DNA of 64,000 bases from Meiothermus taiwanensis DSM 14542 (GCA_000482765.1 AXWR01000013.1:1-64000), one strand, 5' to 3'. Counted from the first letter of the stretch, positions 24,720 to 33,813 are shown. Translations and numbers: made by a program. The notes: generated by a model not told the origin, from the sequence alone.

Positions 24720-26552
24720 ATGTGTGGTATTGCCGGAGCATTCTCAACCAGCCAGCCCATGCCGGAGCTGAGCAGGCTGGTCGGTACAGTTGTGAACAGC
24801 CAGCTTGCGCGGGGCCCCGACCACCAGGCCGTAGTAGAGCTGCCCCAGCCCACCGGCCAGCTGGTGCTGGGCCACAACCGCCTGAGCATTATCGATCTAT
24901 CGGAGCACTCCAACCAGCCCCTGTGGGATCACAGCGGGCGCTACTGCATTGTGTTCAACGGGGAAATTTACAACTACCTCGAGCTGCGCGCCGAGCTGCA
25001 GGCCCAGGGCCACCGCTTTCAAACCCAGGGCGACACCGAGGTGATCCTGGAAGCCTACAAGGCCTGGGGCCCGGCGGCCTGGGAGCGCTTTATCGGGATG
25101 TTCGCCTTTGCCCTGCTGGATACCCAGGCAGGGCAGCTCTGGCTGGTGCGCGACCGTTTTGGGGTTAAACCCCTGTTTTATCTGATGCGCGATGGCGTGC
25201 TGGCTTTTGCTTCTTCAAGCGAGGCCTTAGCCCGGCACTTCGGCCTCTCTCCCAACCTGGAATACGTCAGCAGGGGGCTTTTTTACTACGTCTACGAGGA
25301 CGATAGCGATATAACGCCCTATGAGGGCCTGCACGCCCTGCCCGCCGGGCACCACGCCTGCGTAAGGCTCAACCGGCCCAGCCTTGAACCCCGGCCCTAC
25401 TACGACCTGAAAAGCCGGGTCGAGCAGAAAATCCAAGCGCTTAGGGGCTTGCAGGAAAAAGACTTGCTGGAGGAGCTCGAGGCCACCTTACATAGCGCCG
25501 TTCAACTGCGGCTGCGCTCCGATGTGCCGCTGGCCATCTCGCTTTCGGGCGGGCTGGACTCCTCCCTGGTAGCAGCTCTGGCCGCACAACAGCACGAGCG
25601 GGTGGTGGGCTTCTGCTACGGCCACCCCCAGGCCCCCCGTTCGGAGGGCCCCCTGGCCCAGGAACTGGCCCAGAAAGCTGGCATTGATGTGCATTTTGTC
25701 TGGCCCGAACTCTCTAAAGAGCGCCTCGTCCAGGCCTTCGAAAAAACCCTGGCGGCCCAGGAGGCCCCTTTCCCTACCCTTAGCATCCTGGCCCAGAACT
25801 TTGTCTACCAAGCAGCCCGCAGCGAAGGTTACAAGGTACTGCTGGGCGGGCAGGGGGGCGACGAGGGCTTTATGGGCTACCGTAAGTTTTTCCTGTTCCA
25901 GCTCCGTTACCTGCTCGCCCAGAAGCAGTACCTCGAGCTAGCGGGCTTTGCTGTGGGGCTGGCCCAGCTCCTGAGTGCAGAAATGTACAAGCTGGGCCTG
26001 TTCTGGCAAAACCGCCAGCGCTATTTGGGCGGGCCCGCTCAAGGAAGTTTGCGGCTGCCTTCGGTGCGGTTGGCGCTTGGCACAAACCATCGCCAGGCCC
26101 CCTGGCTCAGGCAGATGCTCGATGTCACCCGGTACAGCCTGCCCACCCTGCTGCGCTACGAGGATCGCAACTCCATGGGCCACAGCATCGAGAGCCGGCT
26201 GCCTTTCCTGGACTACCGGGTGCTCGAGCTGGGCCTGGCCCTGCCAGTACACCTCAAGCTGCGGCACGGCTACGGCAAGTGGGCCCTGCGCCAGGTGGCA
26301 CGGGGCAAAATCCCCGAGTCAATACGCACCGCGCGCTACAAGCGGGGCTTCGACGTCACCCAAGGCTGGCTGGCGGCGGGCCTGGGAAGCCACCTGCAAG
26401 AGCAAATACAAGCTGCGAAACCTGTGCTGCGTGAGGTACTAGACCCCAGCCTGAACCTTGCCCAAACTTACTCTCCTGCCCAGATGCAGCGACACCCGCG
26501 CCGGCTGGCCGAGGCCATCAGTTTGGTCTGGCTGGCCAGAAAGCTTCAATAG
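24720..26552 (+). CDS. asnB: Asparagine-synthase-like glutamine amidotransferase (copy 2)
   Basis: 610 residues beginning MCGIAGAF, so the catalytic Cys2 is in place. Glutaminase domain about 2-200 (VFNGEIYNYLELR), PP-loop SGGLDSS near residue 276, and the C-terminal signature LRYEDRNSMGHSIESRLPFLD. It differs substantially from copy 1 outside motifs, so this is not a recent tandem duplication. Two such enzymes in one sugar operon suggest two amidated uronic acid residues or positions, or one enzyme for asparagine supply. The start directly follows the glycosyltransferase TGA. Confidence 0.84.
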   Translation: MCGIAGAFSTSQPMPELSRLVGTVVNSQLARGPDHQAVVELPQPTGQLVLGHNRLSIIDLSEHSNQPLWDHSGRYCIVFNGEIYNYLELRAELQAQGHRFQTQGDTEVILEAYKAWGPAAWERFIGMFAFALLDTQAGQLWLVRDRFGVKPLFYLMRDGVLAFASSSEALARHFGLSPNLEYVSRGLFYYVYEDDSDITPYEGLHALPAGHHACVRLNRPSLEPRPYYDLKSRVEQKIQALRGLQEKDLLEELEATLHSAVQLRLRSDVPLAISLSGGLDSSLVAALAAQQHERVVGFCYGHPQAPRSEGPLAQELAQKAGIDVHFVWPELSKERLVQAFEKTLAAQEAPFPTLSILAQNFVYQAARSEGYKVLLGGQGGDEGFMGYRKFFLFQLRYLLAQKQYLELAGFAVGLAQLLSAEMYKLGLFWQNRQRYLGGPAQGSLRLPSVRLALGTNHRQAPWLRQMLDVTRYSLPTLLRYEDRNSMGHSIESRLPFLDYRVLELGLALPVHLKLRHGYGKWALRQVARGKIPESIRTARYKRGFDVTQGWLAAGLGSHLQEQIQAAKPVLREVLDPSLNLAQTYSPAQMQRHPRRLAEAISLVWLARKLQ

Positions 26553-26566
26553 CAGGTATCAAAGCC

Positions 26567-27784
26567 ATGAGCGTAGATAAACGCCTTCACTACCTGGACT
26601 GGCTGCGCCTGCTGGCGGTGTTCCTGGGATTGGTGTTTCACGCCGGACGCCCGTTTGATGGCTGGCCATGGATCATCAAAGGCCCGGAAATCGGATGGCT
26701 CACCTACTTCAACGAAGCCCTCACCACGGTGCGCCTACCTCTGTTGTTTTTTGTATCTGGTGCCGCGACTGTGTTCGCACTACGCAAGGCTTCCGCCATC
26801 ACCTATGCAACCGACCGCTTCAAACGGCTGATTATTCCTTTGGTCGTGGGGGTTCTGCTCATCGTGCCACCCCAGCAATACATCCGCCAGCTCTCCCTGG
26901 ATGCCAGAAATCCTCAGCATTTCGAGGGTAGTTATGGGCAATTTCTAACCGGCCCCTGGTGGGGGGATGGCACCTTTCTATTTGCCCATTTGCGTACAGA
27001 ACATCTGTGGTTTCTTTTGTATCTGTTCTACTTTTCGTTGCTGGCCCTGCCGGTGTTTTTATACCTGCGCAGTCCCCTGGGGCTGGGCTTTCTGGCCCGG
27101 CTTGAGATCTGGCTTCAAGCCGCTCCCTGGCGGATCTGGTTGCTGGTTATCACACCCGCGGCACTGGGGGCTTTGCTCCCTCTGGGATTGGGTTCCCATC
27201 CGGGTCTAGCCGAAGATCTGGCCAACCTTGGCTTCTACTTTGAGCTATTTGTTCTGGGCTTTGCGCTGTACTTACGGCCCGGCTTATTGCAGGTAGTTTT
27301 TGGGCAAAGCCGCCAGTTTTTGCTGGCAGGCCTGGGTCTTATTCTGCTAAAAGCTTATTTTTACTCTTCTGTCCTGCATCGCAACTTGTTTGTCTCTAGC
27401 GAGCTGCTTACCTACCATGAGCTTTACTGGTTGCTAAGAGATCTGGCCGCTCTGAGCCTTATATTTGCCATTCTGACCTACGCTCGCCGCTTTCTCGACA
27501 AGCCTTCGGGATTCCTAGACAGGGCCCGCCACTGGGTGTATCCGTTTTATATCTGGCACCAGACTGTGATCGTGGTGATGGGGTATTTCGTGCTTAAACT
27601 AAGCCTGCCTGTAAGCTGGTTGTATGTGCTGCTGCTGATGGGCTCGCTGGTGGTTACCGTGTTGTTGAGCGAGTTGGTGCAACACAGCACCATCAGCCGT
27701 TTCTTGTTTGGCGTTCATCGTAAGGCTCAGGCTGAAACCCAGCCAGCTACTACCCGCACCTCCCGGACTTCAGAACCCAATTAG
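26567..27784 (+). CDS. Membrane acyltransferase (acyltransferase 3 family)
   Basis: 405 residues with about ten hydrophobic segments. The N-terminus RLHYLDWLRLLAVFLGLVFH carries the family arginine and histidine, followed by LLFFVSGAATVFALRK and RFKRLIIPLVVGVLLIVPP, the pattern of the OpgC-like branch of acyltransferase 3. The C-terminal region has HWVYPFYIWHQTVIV. Such proteins O-acylate (acetyl or succinyl) glycans at the inner membrane. It is the last gene of the wbp operon (14-bp gap), so it probably decorates the same polymer. It converges with the S41 peptidase gene, 7 bp apart. Confidence 0.82.
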   Translation: MSVDKRLHYLDWLRLLAVFLGLVFHAGRPFDGWPWIIKGPEIGWLTYFNEALTTVRLPLLFFVSGAATVFALRKASAITYATDRFKRLIIPLVVGVLLIVPPQQYIRQLSLDARNPQHFEGSYGQFLTGPWWGDGTFLFAHLRTEHLWFLLYLFYFSLLALPVFLYLRSPLGLGFLARLEIWLQAAPWRIWLLVITPAALGALLPLGLGSHPGLAEDLANLGFYFELFVLGFALYLRPGLLQVVFGQSRQFLLAGLGLILLKAYFYSSVLHRNLFVSSELLTYHELYWLLRDLAALSLIFAILTYARRFLDKPSGFLDRARHWVYPFYIWHQTVIVVMGYFVLKLSLPVSWLYVLLLMGSLVVTVLLSELVQHSTISRFLFGVHRKAQAETQPATTRTSRTSEPN

Positions 27785-27791
27785 AGAACCG

Positions 27792-28793
27792 CTATCGATG
27801 ACGCAGGATATAGCGCAGGGCGGCCTCGAGCTGCTCGTCGGGGTTTTCTTCTACCAGATCGGGTTCCACTCCGCGCCCCTCCCAGGTGGGGCCGGAGAAT
27901 GGGGCCAGCACGCCGCCCGCCACCAGGGCCACCCCGCCATCGGGGAAGCAGTAGGGGGTAAGGGCCTCGGTGTTGCCCGCGCTGCGGGTGCCGATCAGGT
28001 AGGCCCGTCCTGCATTTTTTAGGGCCCCGGCCAGGCCTTCGGCGGCGGAGTGCACGTTTCCATCAATCAGCACCACCAGGGGTTTTTGCGTCTGCGGGCG
28101 GCCCAAGAAGGGGGTGGTGGGCAGTGGAACGCCCCCCAGACCCCGGCTCACAATGCGCCAGGGCACCCCCCGCATAAAGATGCCGGCCACCTCGGCCATG
28201 CGCAGGGCCAGCCCGCCGGGGTTGCCCCGCAGATCCAGCACATAGCCCCGGGCCCTGGCCTCGTACTGGCGGATGGCGTTTTGTAGTACGCTCGAGCTCG
28301 TCGCATCAATCAGGTTGCTCAGCCGCACCACGACCACCCCATTGATGAAGCGCACCTGGGGGGCCTCGGGAGGGGTTCGAGAGGGTTGAGAAGGGGGTGG
28401 GGCCGGGGGCGCTGGCTGGGCTGGCCTGGGGCTGGGCGGGGCGACGCTGGGAAGTAGATCTTGATCTTTGAAAGGCAGGGGCAGGCACTGCGCACCGCCC
28501 AACAGATGCCGGGCCTCGGCAGGGCTCAGCACCCTCGAGTGGTCGTCGCGCAGTTCGCCGTACATCTCATCGAGCAGGCGGTATAGCCCCTCCCAGTCCC
28601 GTACCTCACCCAGGCGCTGCCGGTAAGCGTGGCCTATAGCCTCCCAGTCCAGCCCTTTGAAGCTGGTGTCGTAGTAACGCTCCTTAACCAGCCGCCAGGC
28701 CTGCTCGAGGCGCAGGGCAAAGGCCTGGGCATCTGAATTCTGGGCCAAAGCCAGGCCGCCTAGTAGCAGCAAAACCATCACCCGCCAGCGCAT
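27792..28793 (-). CDS. S41-family exported peptidase with proline-rich insert
   Basis: 333 residues from the ATG at 28793, which gives a signal peptide (MVLLLLGGLALAQ). An N-terminal helical region (about 20-90, ending GELRDDHSRV) is followed by a low-complexity proline-rich stretch (about 118-145) in place of a clear PDZ domain, then a tail-specific-protease core with DLRGNPGG and the nucleophile serine in HSAAEGLAGAL. The lysine of CtpA-type Ser-Lys dyads is not found: the matching loop reads GTRSAGNTEAL, as in tricorn-like S41 members, where a histidine from the N-terminal region may serve instead. Substrate unknown; location periplasm or cell envelope. Confidence 0.8.
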   Translation of the reverse strand: MRWRVMVLLLLGGLALAQNSDAQAFALRLEQAWRLVKERYYDTSFKGLDWEAIGHAYRQRLGEVRDWEGLYRLLDEMYGELRDDHSRVLSPAEARHLLGGAQCLPLPFKDQDLLPSVAPPSPRPAQPAPPAPPPSQPSRTPPEAPQVRFINGVVVVRLSNLIDATSSSVLQNAIRQYEARARGYVLDLRGNPGGLALRMAEVAGIFMRGVPWRIVSRGLGGVPLPTTPFLGRPQTQKPLVVLIDGNVHSAAEGLAGALKNAGRAYLIGTRSAGNTEALTPYCFPDGGVALVAGGVLAPFSGPTWEGRGVEPDLVEENPDEQLEAALRYILRHR

Positions 28794-28846
28794 AGCTGCA
28801 TGATACGCCAAGGGCCAAGGGTACACTGTGGCGGCCGGGCTGCTGG

Positions 28847-31006
28847 TTATTCCCTGTCCTCTTTATCGTGGCCTTCCTCGAGCCGGGCAAAGGCCTCCAA
28901 GCCCGCCCGGATCTTTTCTTGCAGACCCCGGAAGCCCTCCATGCGGGCACCGGCCAGAATCTCGAGGGCCTGTTCGGCCGTCTCAACCGCGTAGATGTGG
29001 AACTGCCCAGCCCGAACGGCCTCGAGCACCTCGGCCCGCAGGGTCAGGTTGGCCAGATTGGCCTCGGGCAGAATCACCCCCTGGGTTCCGCTCAGCCCCA
29101 GCGCCTTGCAGACCCGGAAGAACCCCTCCACCTTGGCATTGATGGCCCCCACCGCCAGCACCTTGCCGGTCTGGTCTACCGCACCTGTCACGGCCAGATC
29201 CTGGCGCAGGGGAAGGTTGCCAATGGCCGATAGCGCCGCCACCAGCTCGGCCAGCCCAGCCGAGTCGCCCTCGATGGAGACGTAGTTTTGCTCGAAAGCC
29301 AGGCTGATCGTTACCGGTAGGGAGCCATGCTCGATGTAGCGGCTGCGTAGGTAGCCGGCCAGGGTGAGCACCGCCTTGTGGAAAATCTGCCCGCCCAGGC
29401 CGGCCTCGCGGTCTATGGAAATCAGGTGATCGCGGCCGGGGGCGGCTCGAGCGGTCAGGCGGGCCGGGCGGCCCCAGTAGGGTGCGGCCTCGACCACCAC
29501 CAGGCTGTTCACCTCACCCACCGCCCTGCCGGTAGTACGCAGGCGGATGACCCCCTCCTGCACCGCCCGCAAAAACTCCTCCTCGGAGAGAAAGCTCCGG
29601 TGCTCGCGGGCGGCAATGGCCTGCTCCACGGACTCGGCGGTGAGGAGACCTCCACCCAGAACAGCGGCCTCTTCGGCCAGGGCCCGAATCTCCACCAGGC
29701 GGGCATCCATGCGGTCGCGCTGCTCGGCCATCCTCCGGGCCTCGTCGTAAAGCCGGGTGAGGCCGCCCTGGGTAAGCTGGAAGCCCTGGGCCAGGAGCCA
29801 CCCCCCCAGGGCCGTGCAGTTTTCGGGGCTGGCGGGCAGGGTGGGTGAGAACTCGGCCCGGATGCGAAACAGCTCGCTGAAGGCCGGATCTTCCTCCAGC
29901 CCCTCGAAGGCCTCGGGGGTGCCGACCAGGATCACCTGCATCTGGATGGGGAAGGGTTCGACCTCGAGGCCGGCCGGGGCCTGGGGCTCGGTCACCGGCT
30001 CAACCTGGCCGTTGCGCAGGGCCCGCTTGAAGGCCTCCCAGGTGCCCTCGCGCTTGAGGCTCAGGGCATCCAGGATCAGATACCCCCCCTGGGCACGGTG
30101 CACCGCGCCGGGGCGGATCAGGCTGACGTTGGTGCTCCACACCCCCCGATCCACCAGGTAGTCCAGCCGCCCAAAGAGCCGGGGGGCGGTGGCGTAGGGC
30201 TCGTAGACGATGGGGGGTGGGGTGCCGCTACTGGAGGAGGTGAGCAGGTTGGGCCGCCACTGGGCCGGGTCGAGGGGCTCGCCGGTCTCGGCGTAGCGGG
30301 CCAGGCGGGCCCGCAGGGCCTCGAGGTAGGCCCTGGCCTGGGGGAAGCGCTGAAACAAGGGCTCAAAGCGGTTGTTCAGGTAGTGCAGGGCCCAGTCGCG
30401 GCGCAGCCGGCGGAGGGCGACCTCGAGCTCGGCGGAAGCGGCCAGGCTGCCCAGGGTGACCTCCTCCAGCCGGGCACTGAGTTCGGCGGGCACCGGGCCG
30501 GGGCCGGTGAGCTCCAGCCGCTCGCCGTTGGTAGACAGGGCAAACCCCGCCTCCTGGGCTTCGCGCCGGAGCGCTTCGAGCTGTTGTTCGCGGGCCTCCT
30601 TGAAGCGGGCCTCGAGCTGGGTTTTTTCCCGCAGAAAAGAGCCCTGGCGGAACAGCTCGTCCAGCCGGTTGACCTCCAGCAGAAGGCCCTCCACCGCCTC
30701 GGCCAGGTGAATTTCCTGCCCGCTGGGCAGGGTCAGCACCGCTACCTTCCGCTCCGAGAGGGGTACGTACAGCAGGTCGGGCGGGGTTTCCACGCTCTGG
30801 GTGCTGAGGTAAGCCAGCAGGGCCTCGTGCTTACCCAGGCTGGGCGGCCCCACCAGGTAGGCGTGAAAACCTCCCCGAATCGCCAGCTCCAGCGCCTCGC
30901 GGGCCCGCTCCTGACCAAAAAAAGGCGGGGGCGGCGGCAGGGAGACCGGTTCGGTGGAATTTTCAATGGGTGTGCGCCATTCGAGCGCCTCGTAGGAAAG
31001 CCTCAT
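28847..31006 (-). CDS. lonC: ATP-independent Lon-like protease LonC
   Basis: 719 residues from the ATG at 31006. The N-terminal half is an AAA-like domain with a degenerate Walker A (GPPSLGKH, 53-60, with His in the usual Ser/Thr place) and a long helical insert (about 110-225). The C-terminal half is the Lon protease domain with the Ser-Lys dyad Ser582 (GDSAGLAEL) and Lys625 (NAKVEGFF). These numbers match those I recall for Meiothermus taiwanensis LonC, a studied protease that degrades unfolded substrates without ATP. This supports both start and identity. The frame extends upstream but the extra residues are not needed. Divergent from glgC. Confidence 0.9.
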   Translation of the reverse strand: MRLSYEALEWRTPIENSTEPVSLPPPPPFFGQERAREALELAIRGGFHAYLVGPPSLGKHEALLAYLSTQSVETPPDLLYVPLSERKVAVLTLPSGQEIHLAEAVEGLLLEVNRLDELFRQGSFLREKTQLEARFKEAREQQLEALRREAQEAGFALSTNGERLELTGPGPVPAELSARLEEVTLGSLAASAELEVALRRLRRDWALHYLNNRFEPLFQRFPQARAYLEALRARLARYAETGEPLDPAQWRPNLLTSSSSGTPPPIVYEPYATAPRLFGRLDYLVDRGVWSTNVSLIRPGAVHRAQGGYLILDALSLKREGTWEAFKRALRNGQVEPVTEPQAPAGLEVEPFPIQMQVILVGTPEAFEGLEEDPAFSELFRIRAEFSPTLPASPENCTALGGWLLAQGFQLTQGGLTRLYDEARRMAEQRDRMDARLVEIRALAEEAAVLGGGLLTAESVEQAIAAREHRSFLSEEEFLRAVQEGVIRLRTTGRAVGEVNSLVVVEAAPYWGRPARLTARAAPGRDHLISIDREAGLGGQIFHKAVLTLAGYLRSRYIEHGSLPVTISLAFEQNYVSIEGDSAGLAELVAALSAIGNLPLRQDLAVTGAVDQTGKVLAVGAINAKVEGFFRVCKALGLSGTQGVILPEANLANLTLRAEVLEAVRAGQFHIYAVETAEQALEILAGARMEGFRGLQEKIRAGLEAFARLEEGHDKEDRE

Positions 31007-31072
31007 GCTGGAAAAGTATACCCACAGCCCGCTCACCAAGAACCTGAGCCAGGGCGGATACCCACCCCAGGC

Positions 31073-31101
31073 TTTTAGCGCAACCGCAGGCCTGTTATGC
31101 T
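31073..31101 (+). promoter_or_regulatory. Candidate promoter for glgC
   Basis: TATGCT at 31096-31101 with a weak -35-like TTTTAG at 31073-31078 (17-bp spacer), upstream of GGAGG and the glgC start at 31126. Confidence 0.3.
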
Positions 31102-31125
31102 GTTGGCAAAGGAGGCAACTTCGTC

Positions 31126-32367
31126 ATGTCTATGCGAGTTTTGGGGATGATTCTCGCGGGGGGTCAGGGTTCAAGGCTGTTCCCGCTCACGGCCAAGCGC
31201 GCCAAGCCCTCGGTGCCCTTCGGAGCCCGCTACCGCATCATCGACTTTGTGCTCAACAACTTCCTGAACTCGGGAATCTATGGGATTTATGTACTAACCC
31301 AGTTCAAAGCCCAGTCCCTTACCGAGCACGTGCAGCGGCACTGGCGGTTTGGCGGCTTCCTGGAGGATGCTTTCATTCTGTTGGTGCCGGCCCAGATGTA
31401 CCGCTACGAGGAGCTGGGGCCGGTCTGGTACCGTGGCACCGCCGATGCCATCTACCAGAACCTGCACCTCATCCACAACCACAAACCCGAGCACGTGGCC
31501 ATTTTCGGGGGCGACCACATCTTCAAGATGAACATCGCCCACATGCTGGACTACCACGAGGACCACAGGGCCGACCTCACCATCGCGGCCTACCCCGTGC
31601 CCATCGAGCAGGCCAGCCGTTTCGGGGTGCTGCAAGTAGACGACCAGTGGCGCCTGGTGGGTTTTCAGGAAAAACCCAAGAACCCCACCCCCATCCCCGG
31701 CAAGCCCGAGCTGGCCCTGGTTTCGATGGGCAACTACATCTTCCGTACCGAGGCCCTGGTAGAGAAGCTCGAGCACGACGCCAAAGACCCCAACTCCTCG
31801 CACGACTTCGGCAAGGACGTGATCCCCCGCGCCCTGAGCGAGGGTTACCGCATCCAGGTCTACGATTTCAAACGCAACCCCATCCCCGGCCAGAGCGGCC
31901 CCAACACCTACTGGCGCGACGTGGGCACCATTGACGCCTACTTTGAGGCCAGCATGGATCTGATCCAGGTCACCCCGGAGTTCGACCTGTACAACCCCGA
32001 ATGGCCCCTGCGGGCGGCCAACTTCAACTCGCCCCCCGCCAAGTTTGTGCACGAGGCCGGGGCCCGCACCGGCCAGGCTTTCAACAGCCTGATTGCCGGG
32101 GGCTGCATCATCTCCGGCGGCACCATCCGCGAATCGGTGATCTTCCGCCGAACCCGCATCAACTCCTACGCCCTGGTTGAGCGCAGCGTGCTCTTCGACG
32201 AGGTGGAGGTGGGCCGCTACGCCAAGCTGCGCAACACCATCGTGGACAAAAATGTGGTCATCCCACCCCACACCGAGATCGGCTACGACCTCGAGGCCGA
32301 CCGGGCCCGGGGGTTTACCGTTACGCCGGAAGGGATTGTGGTGGTGCCCAAGAGCTACAGATTCTAG
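31126..32367 (+). CDS. glgC: Glucose-1-phosphate adenylyltransferase
   Basis: 413 residues, full length for bacterial GlgC. The N-terminal nucleotidyltransferase motif is [20 protein letters not shown], followed by [19 protein letters not shown] and, later, the left-handed beta-helix C-terminal region. It makes ADP-glucose from ATP and glucose-1-phosphate, the first committed step of glycogen synthesis. GGAGG lies about 10 nt before the ATG; a second ATG two codons in is possible. Its partner glgA lies 1.9 kb downstream on the same strand, with four unrelated genes between. Confidence 0.95.
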   Translation: MSMRVLGMILAGGQGSRLFPLTAKRAKPSVPFGARYRIIDFVLNNFLNSGIYGIYVLTQFKAQSLTEHVQRHWRFGGFLEDAFILLVPAQMYRYEELGPVWYRGTADAIYQNLHLIHNHKPEHVAIFGGDHIFKMNIAHMLDYHEDHRADLTIAAYPVPIEQASRFGVLQVDDQWRLVGFQEKPKNPTPIPGKPELALVSMGNYIFRTEALVEKLEHDAKDPNSSHDFGKDVIPRALSEGYRIQVYDFKRNPIPGQSGPNTYWRDVGTIDAYFEASMDLIQVTPEFDLYNPEWPLRAANFNSPPAKFVHEAGARTGQAFNSLIAGGCIISGGTIRESVIFRRTRINSYALVERSVLFDEVEVGRYAKLRNTIVDKNVVIPPHTEIGYDLEADRARGFTVTPEGIVVVPKSYRF

Positions 32368-32428
32368 CCCGAGGTGGGTAGCCTGTAGCCTCAAGAGGTC
32401 TAGGGTAGACTATGGGCCATCGGCATGT

Positions 32429-33118
32429 ATGGACAAGCACCCCGGCAAGGTTTTTTACCGCCTGACGCGCATCTTCCCCGGTGACGAGCTACCGGGCGGG
32501 CGGGCCCCGGCAGCCAAGGTCTATGCCAACCCGCTGGAGTCGGTCGAGCTTGCAGAGCCAGCCCGCGATGGGGGCCCGGCGGTCTGGCGGGTGCTCTCGC
32601 GGGTGGCCCCCACCACCCCCAAGGTGGGCTCCTCCATCACCCAGGCCGAGCTTTCGCAGGTGCTGGCCCCCCTGGCGGTGCGCCGGGGGGGTCGGGGGTA
32701 TCCCTCGGCGGGGGGTGCGTATCCGCTCGAGGTCTACCTGGCCGTGCAGCACCTGCAGGACACCTTCCAGGGCATCTACCACTACGCGGCCAAGCAGCAC
32801 CAGCTAGAACAGCTTTCCAGCCGCTTCGACCCCAAAAGCTGGCGGGCCGCCCTGATGGATCTGGAAGCGGTGGAAGCCTCGGCGGCGCTGGTGGTATTCA
32901 GCGCCGTACCGGAGCGCTCCGAGGCGGTCTTTGGGCTGCGCGGCTTCCGCTATGCGCTTCTGGAGGTGGGCTATGCGGTGGGCGAGGTAATGGTGGCTGC
33001 CACCGCCCTGGGGCTGCAGGCCTACCCCGCCGCCACCTTTTACGACGAGGAGGTGCGCAAGCTCCTCTCCCTACCCGAGGCCGAACACCCGGTGGTGGTG
33101 CTGCTGCTGGGGCGGTAG
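32429..33118 (+). CDS. SagB-type nitroreductase-family protein
   Basis: 229 residues from the ATG at 32429. The frame continues upstream across glgC, but those residues shadow glgC. The core motif YPSAGGAYPLEVYLAV (about 90-105) is characteristic of the SagB-type dehydrogenase branch of the FMN-dependent nitroreductase fold, and the C-terminal GLQAYPAATFYDEEVRKLL is where FMN-contacting residues lie. SagB enzymes oxidise azolines in peptide maturation, but many stand-alone members of unknown role exist. No precursor peptide, cyclodehydratase or YcaO gene is nearby, so I would not infer peptide modification. Confidence 0.75.
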   Translation: MDKHPGKVFYRLTRIFPGDELPGGRAPAAKVYANPLESVELAEPARDGGPAVWRVLSRVAPTTPKVGSSITQAELSQVLAPLAVRRGGRGYPSAGGAYPLEVYLAVQHLQDTFQGIYHYAAKQHQLEQLSSRFDPKSWRAALMDLEAVEASAALVVFSAVPERSEAVFGLRGFRYALLEVGYAVGEVMVAATALGLQAYPAATFYDEEVRKLLSLPEAEHPVVVLLLGR

Positions 33119-33163
33119 TCCGCAAGGCCTACCGTACTTGCTGCGTGCTAAACTTAGATCAAG

Positions 33164-33391
33164 ATGCTGGCCTTACCGCGTGGTCTGGAAAAGAAAATCG
33201 CCGATCTGAAAAAGATAAAGGGTAAAGGATGGGATCGGGAGCTGGAAAAAGCCATTGATATTATGCTGGCTGAAAGCCTGCTCCTGCGCGCCAACCCTCA
33301 TCAAGAGCGAAGCGAAGAACAGGCAATAGAAGAGGCCAGCAAAGCTGTAAAGGCGTACCGGGCAAGCCGAAAAAAAGGTAAGTCTGTGTGA
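33164..33391 (+). CDS. Putative antitoxin partner of PIN toxin
   Basis: 75 residues, highly charged (Lys- and Glu-rich), with no ribbon-helix-helix or AbrB motif I can recognise. The case for an antitoxin is context: small size, position directly before a PIN-domain toxin gene, and a 4-bp overlap (GTGA) with it. TAAACT lies 9 nt before the ATG, so transcription may start very close to the start codon. Confidence 0.6.
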   Translation: MLALPRGLEKKIADLKKIKGKGWDRELEKAIDIMLAESLLLRANPHQERSEEQAIEEASKAVKAYRASRKKGKSV

Positions 33392-33783
33392 AATTGGTGC
33401 TCGATACCAGCTTTTATATAGCTGCCCTTCTCAACCCCGGTGGCCCCACCGCCCACACCCTGGTGAAACTGCTCAAAGGCAAGCACCAGGTCTTTTATTC
33501 CGAAGCGCTGATCAAAGAGATCAAAGAAGTTGCCAACCGCAAAAAAGTGGAGCCCCGATATATTGCAGCGGTTGTCCTGCTTTTGCGCGCCCGCGGGATC
33601 AAGGTTGTTCCTGGAAGAATCCGAGACGATTCTCCCGACCCTAAAGACGATTTCCTGATTGCGCTGGTACGAAAGTGCAAGCCGGATTACGTCATCTCCG
33701 GCAACCCTGAAGACCTCCAAGCCGTCCAAAAAGAGGGGGCCGTTCTTCTAAGCATTCGAGAAGGCATCAAGCACTTCGGGTGA
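33388..33783 (+). CDS. PIN-domain toxin (putative type II toxin-antitoxin RNase)
   Basis: 131 residues. The PIN fold shows in LVLDTSFYIAALLNPGG at the N-terminus (first acidic residue Asp5), the middle acidic helix SEALIKEIKEVANR, and DDSPDPKDDFLIALVRKCKPDYVISGNPEDL, supplying further acidic metal-binding positions. It fits the group of putative PIN toxins about 130 residues long. PIN toxins are Mg-dependent RNases; the target here is unknown. GTG start overlapping the upstream small gene. Confidence 0.8.
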   Translation: MKLVLDTSFYIAALLNPGGPTAHTLVKLLKGKHQVFYSEALIKEIKEVANRKKVEPRYIAAVVLLLRARGIKVVPGRIRDDSPDPKDDFLIALVRKCKPDYVISGNPEDLQAVQKEGAVLLSIREGIKHFG

Positions 33784-33813
33784 GCGAAGCAATAGCGGTA
33801 TGCTTGGCTGAAG

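Noticed and set aside
32177..32428. Upstream extension of the SagB-type protein
   Set aside because: The residues overlap glgC in another frame and look non-coding; the ATG at 32429 gives the normal domain length.
32429..33118. RiPP (azoline peptide) biosynthesis cluster
   Set aside because: Only the SagB-type gene is present; no precursor peptide, YcaO cyclodehydratase, leader peptidase or exporter lies nearby.
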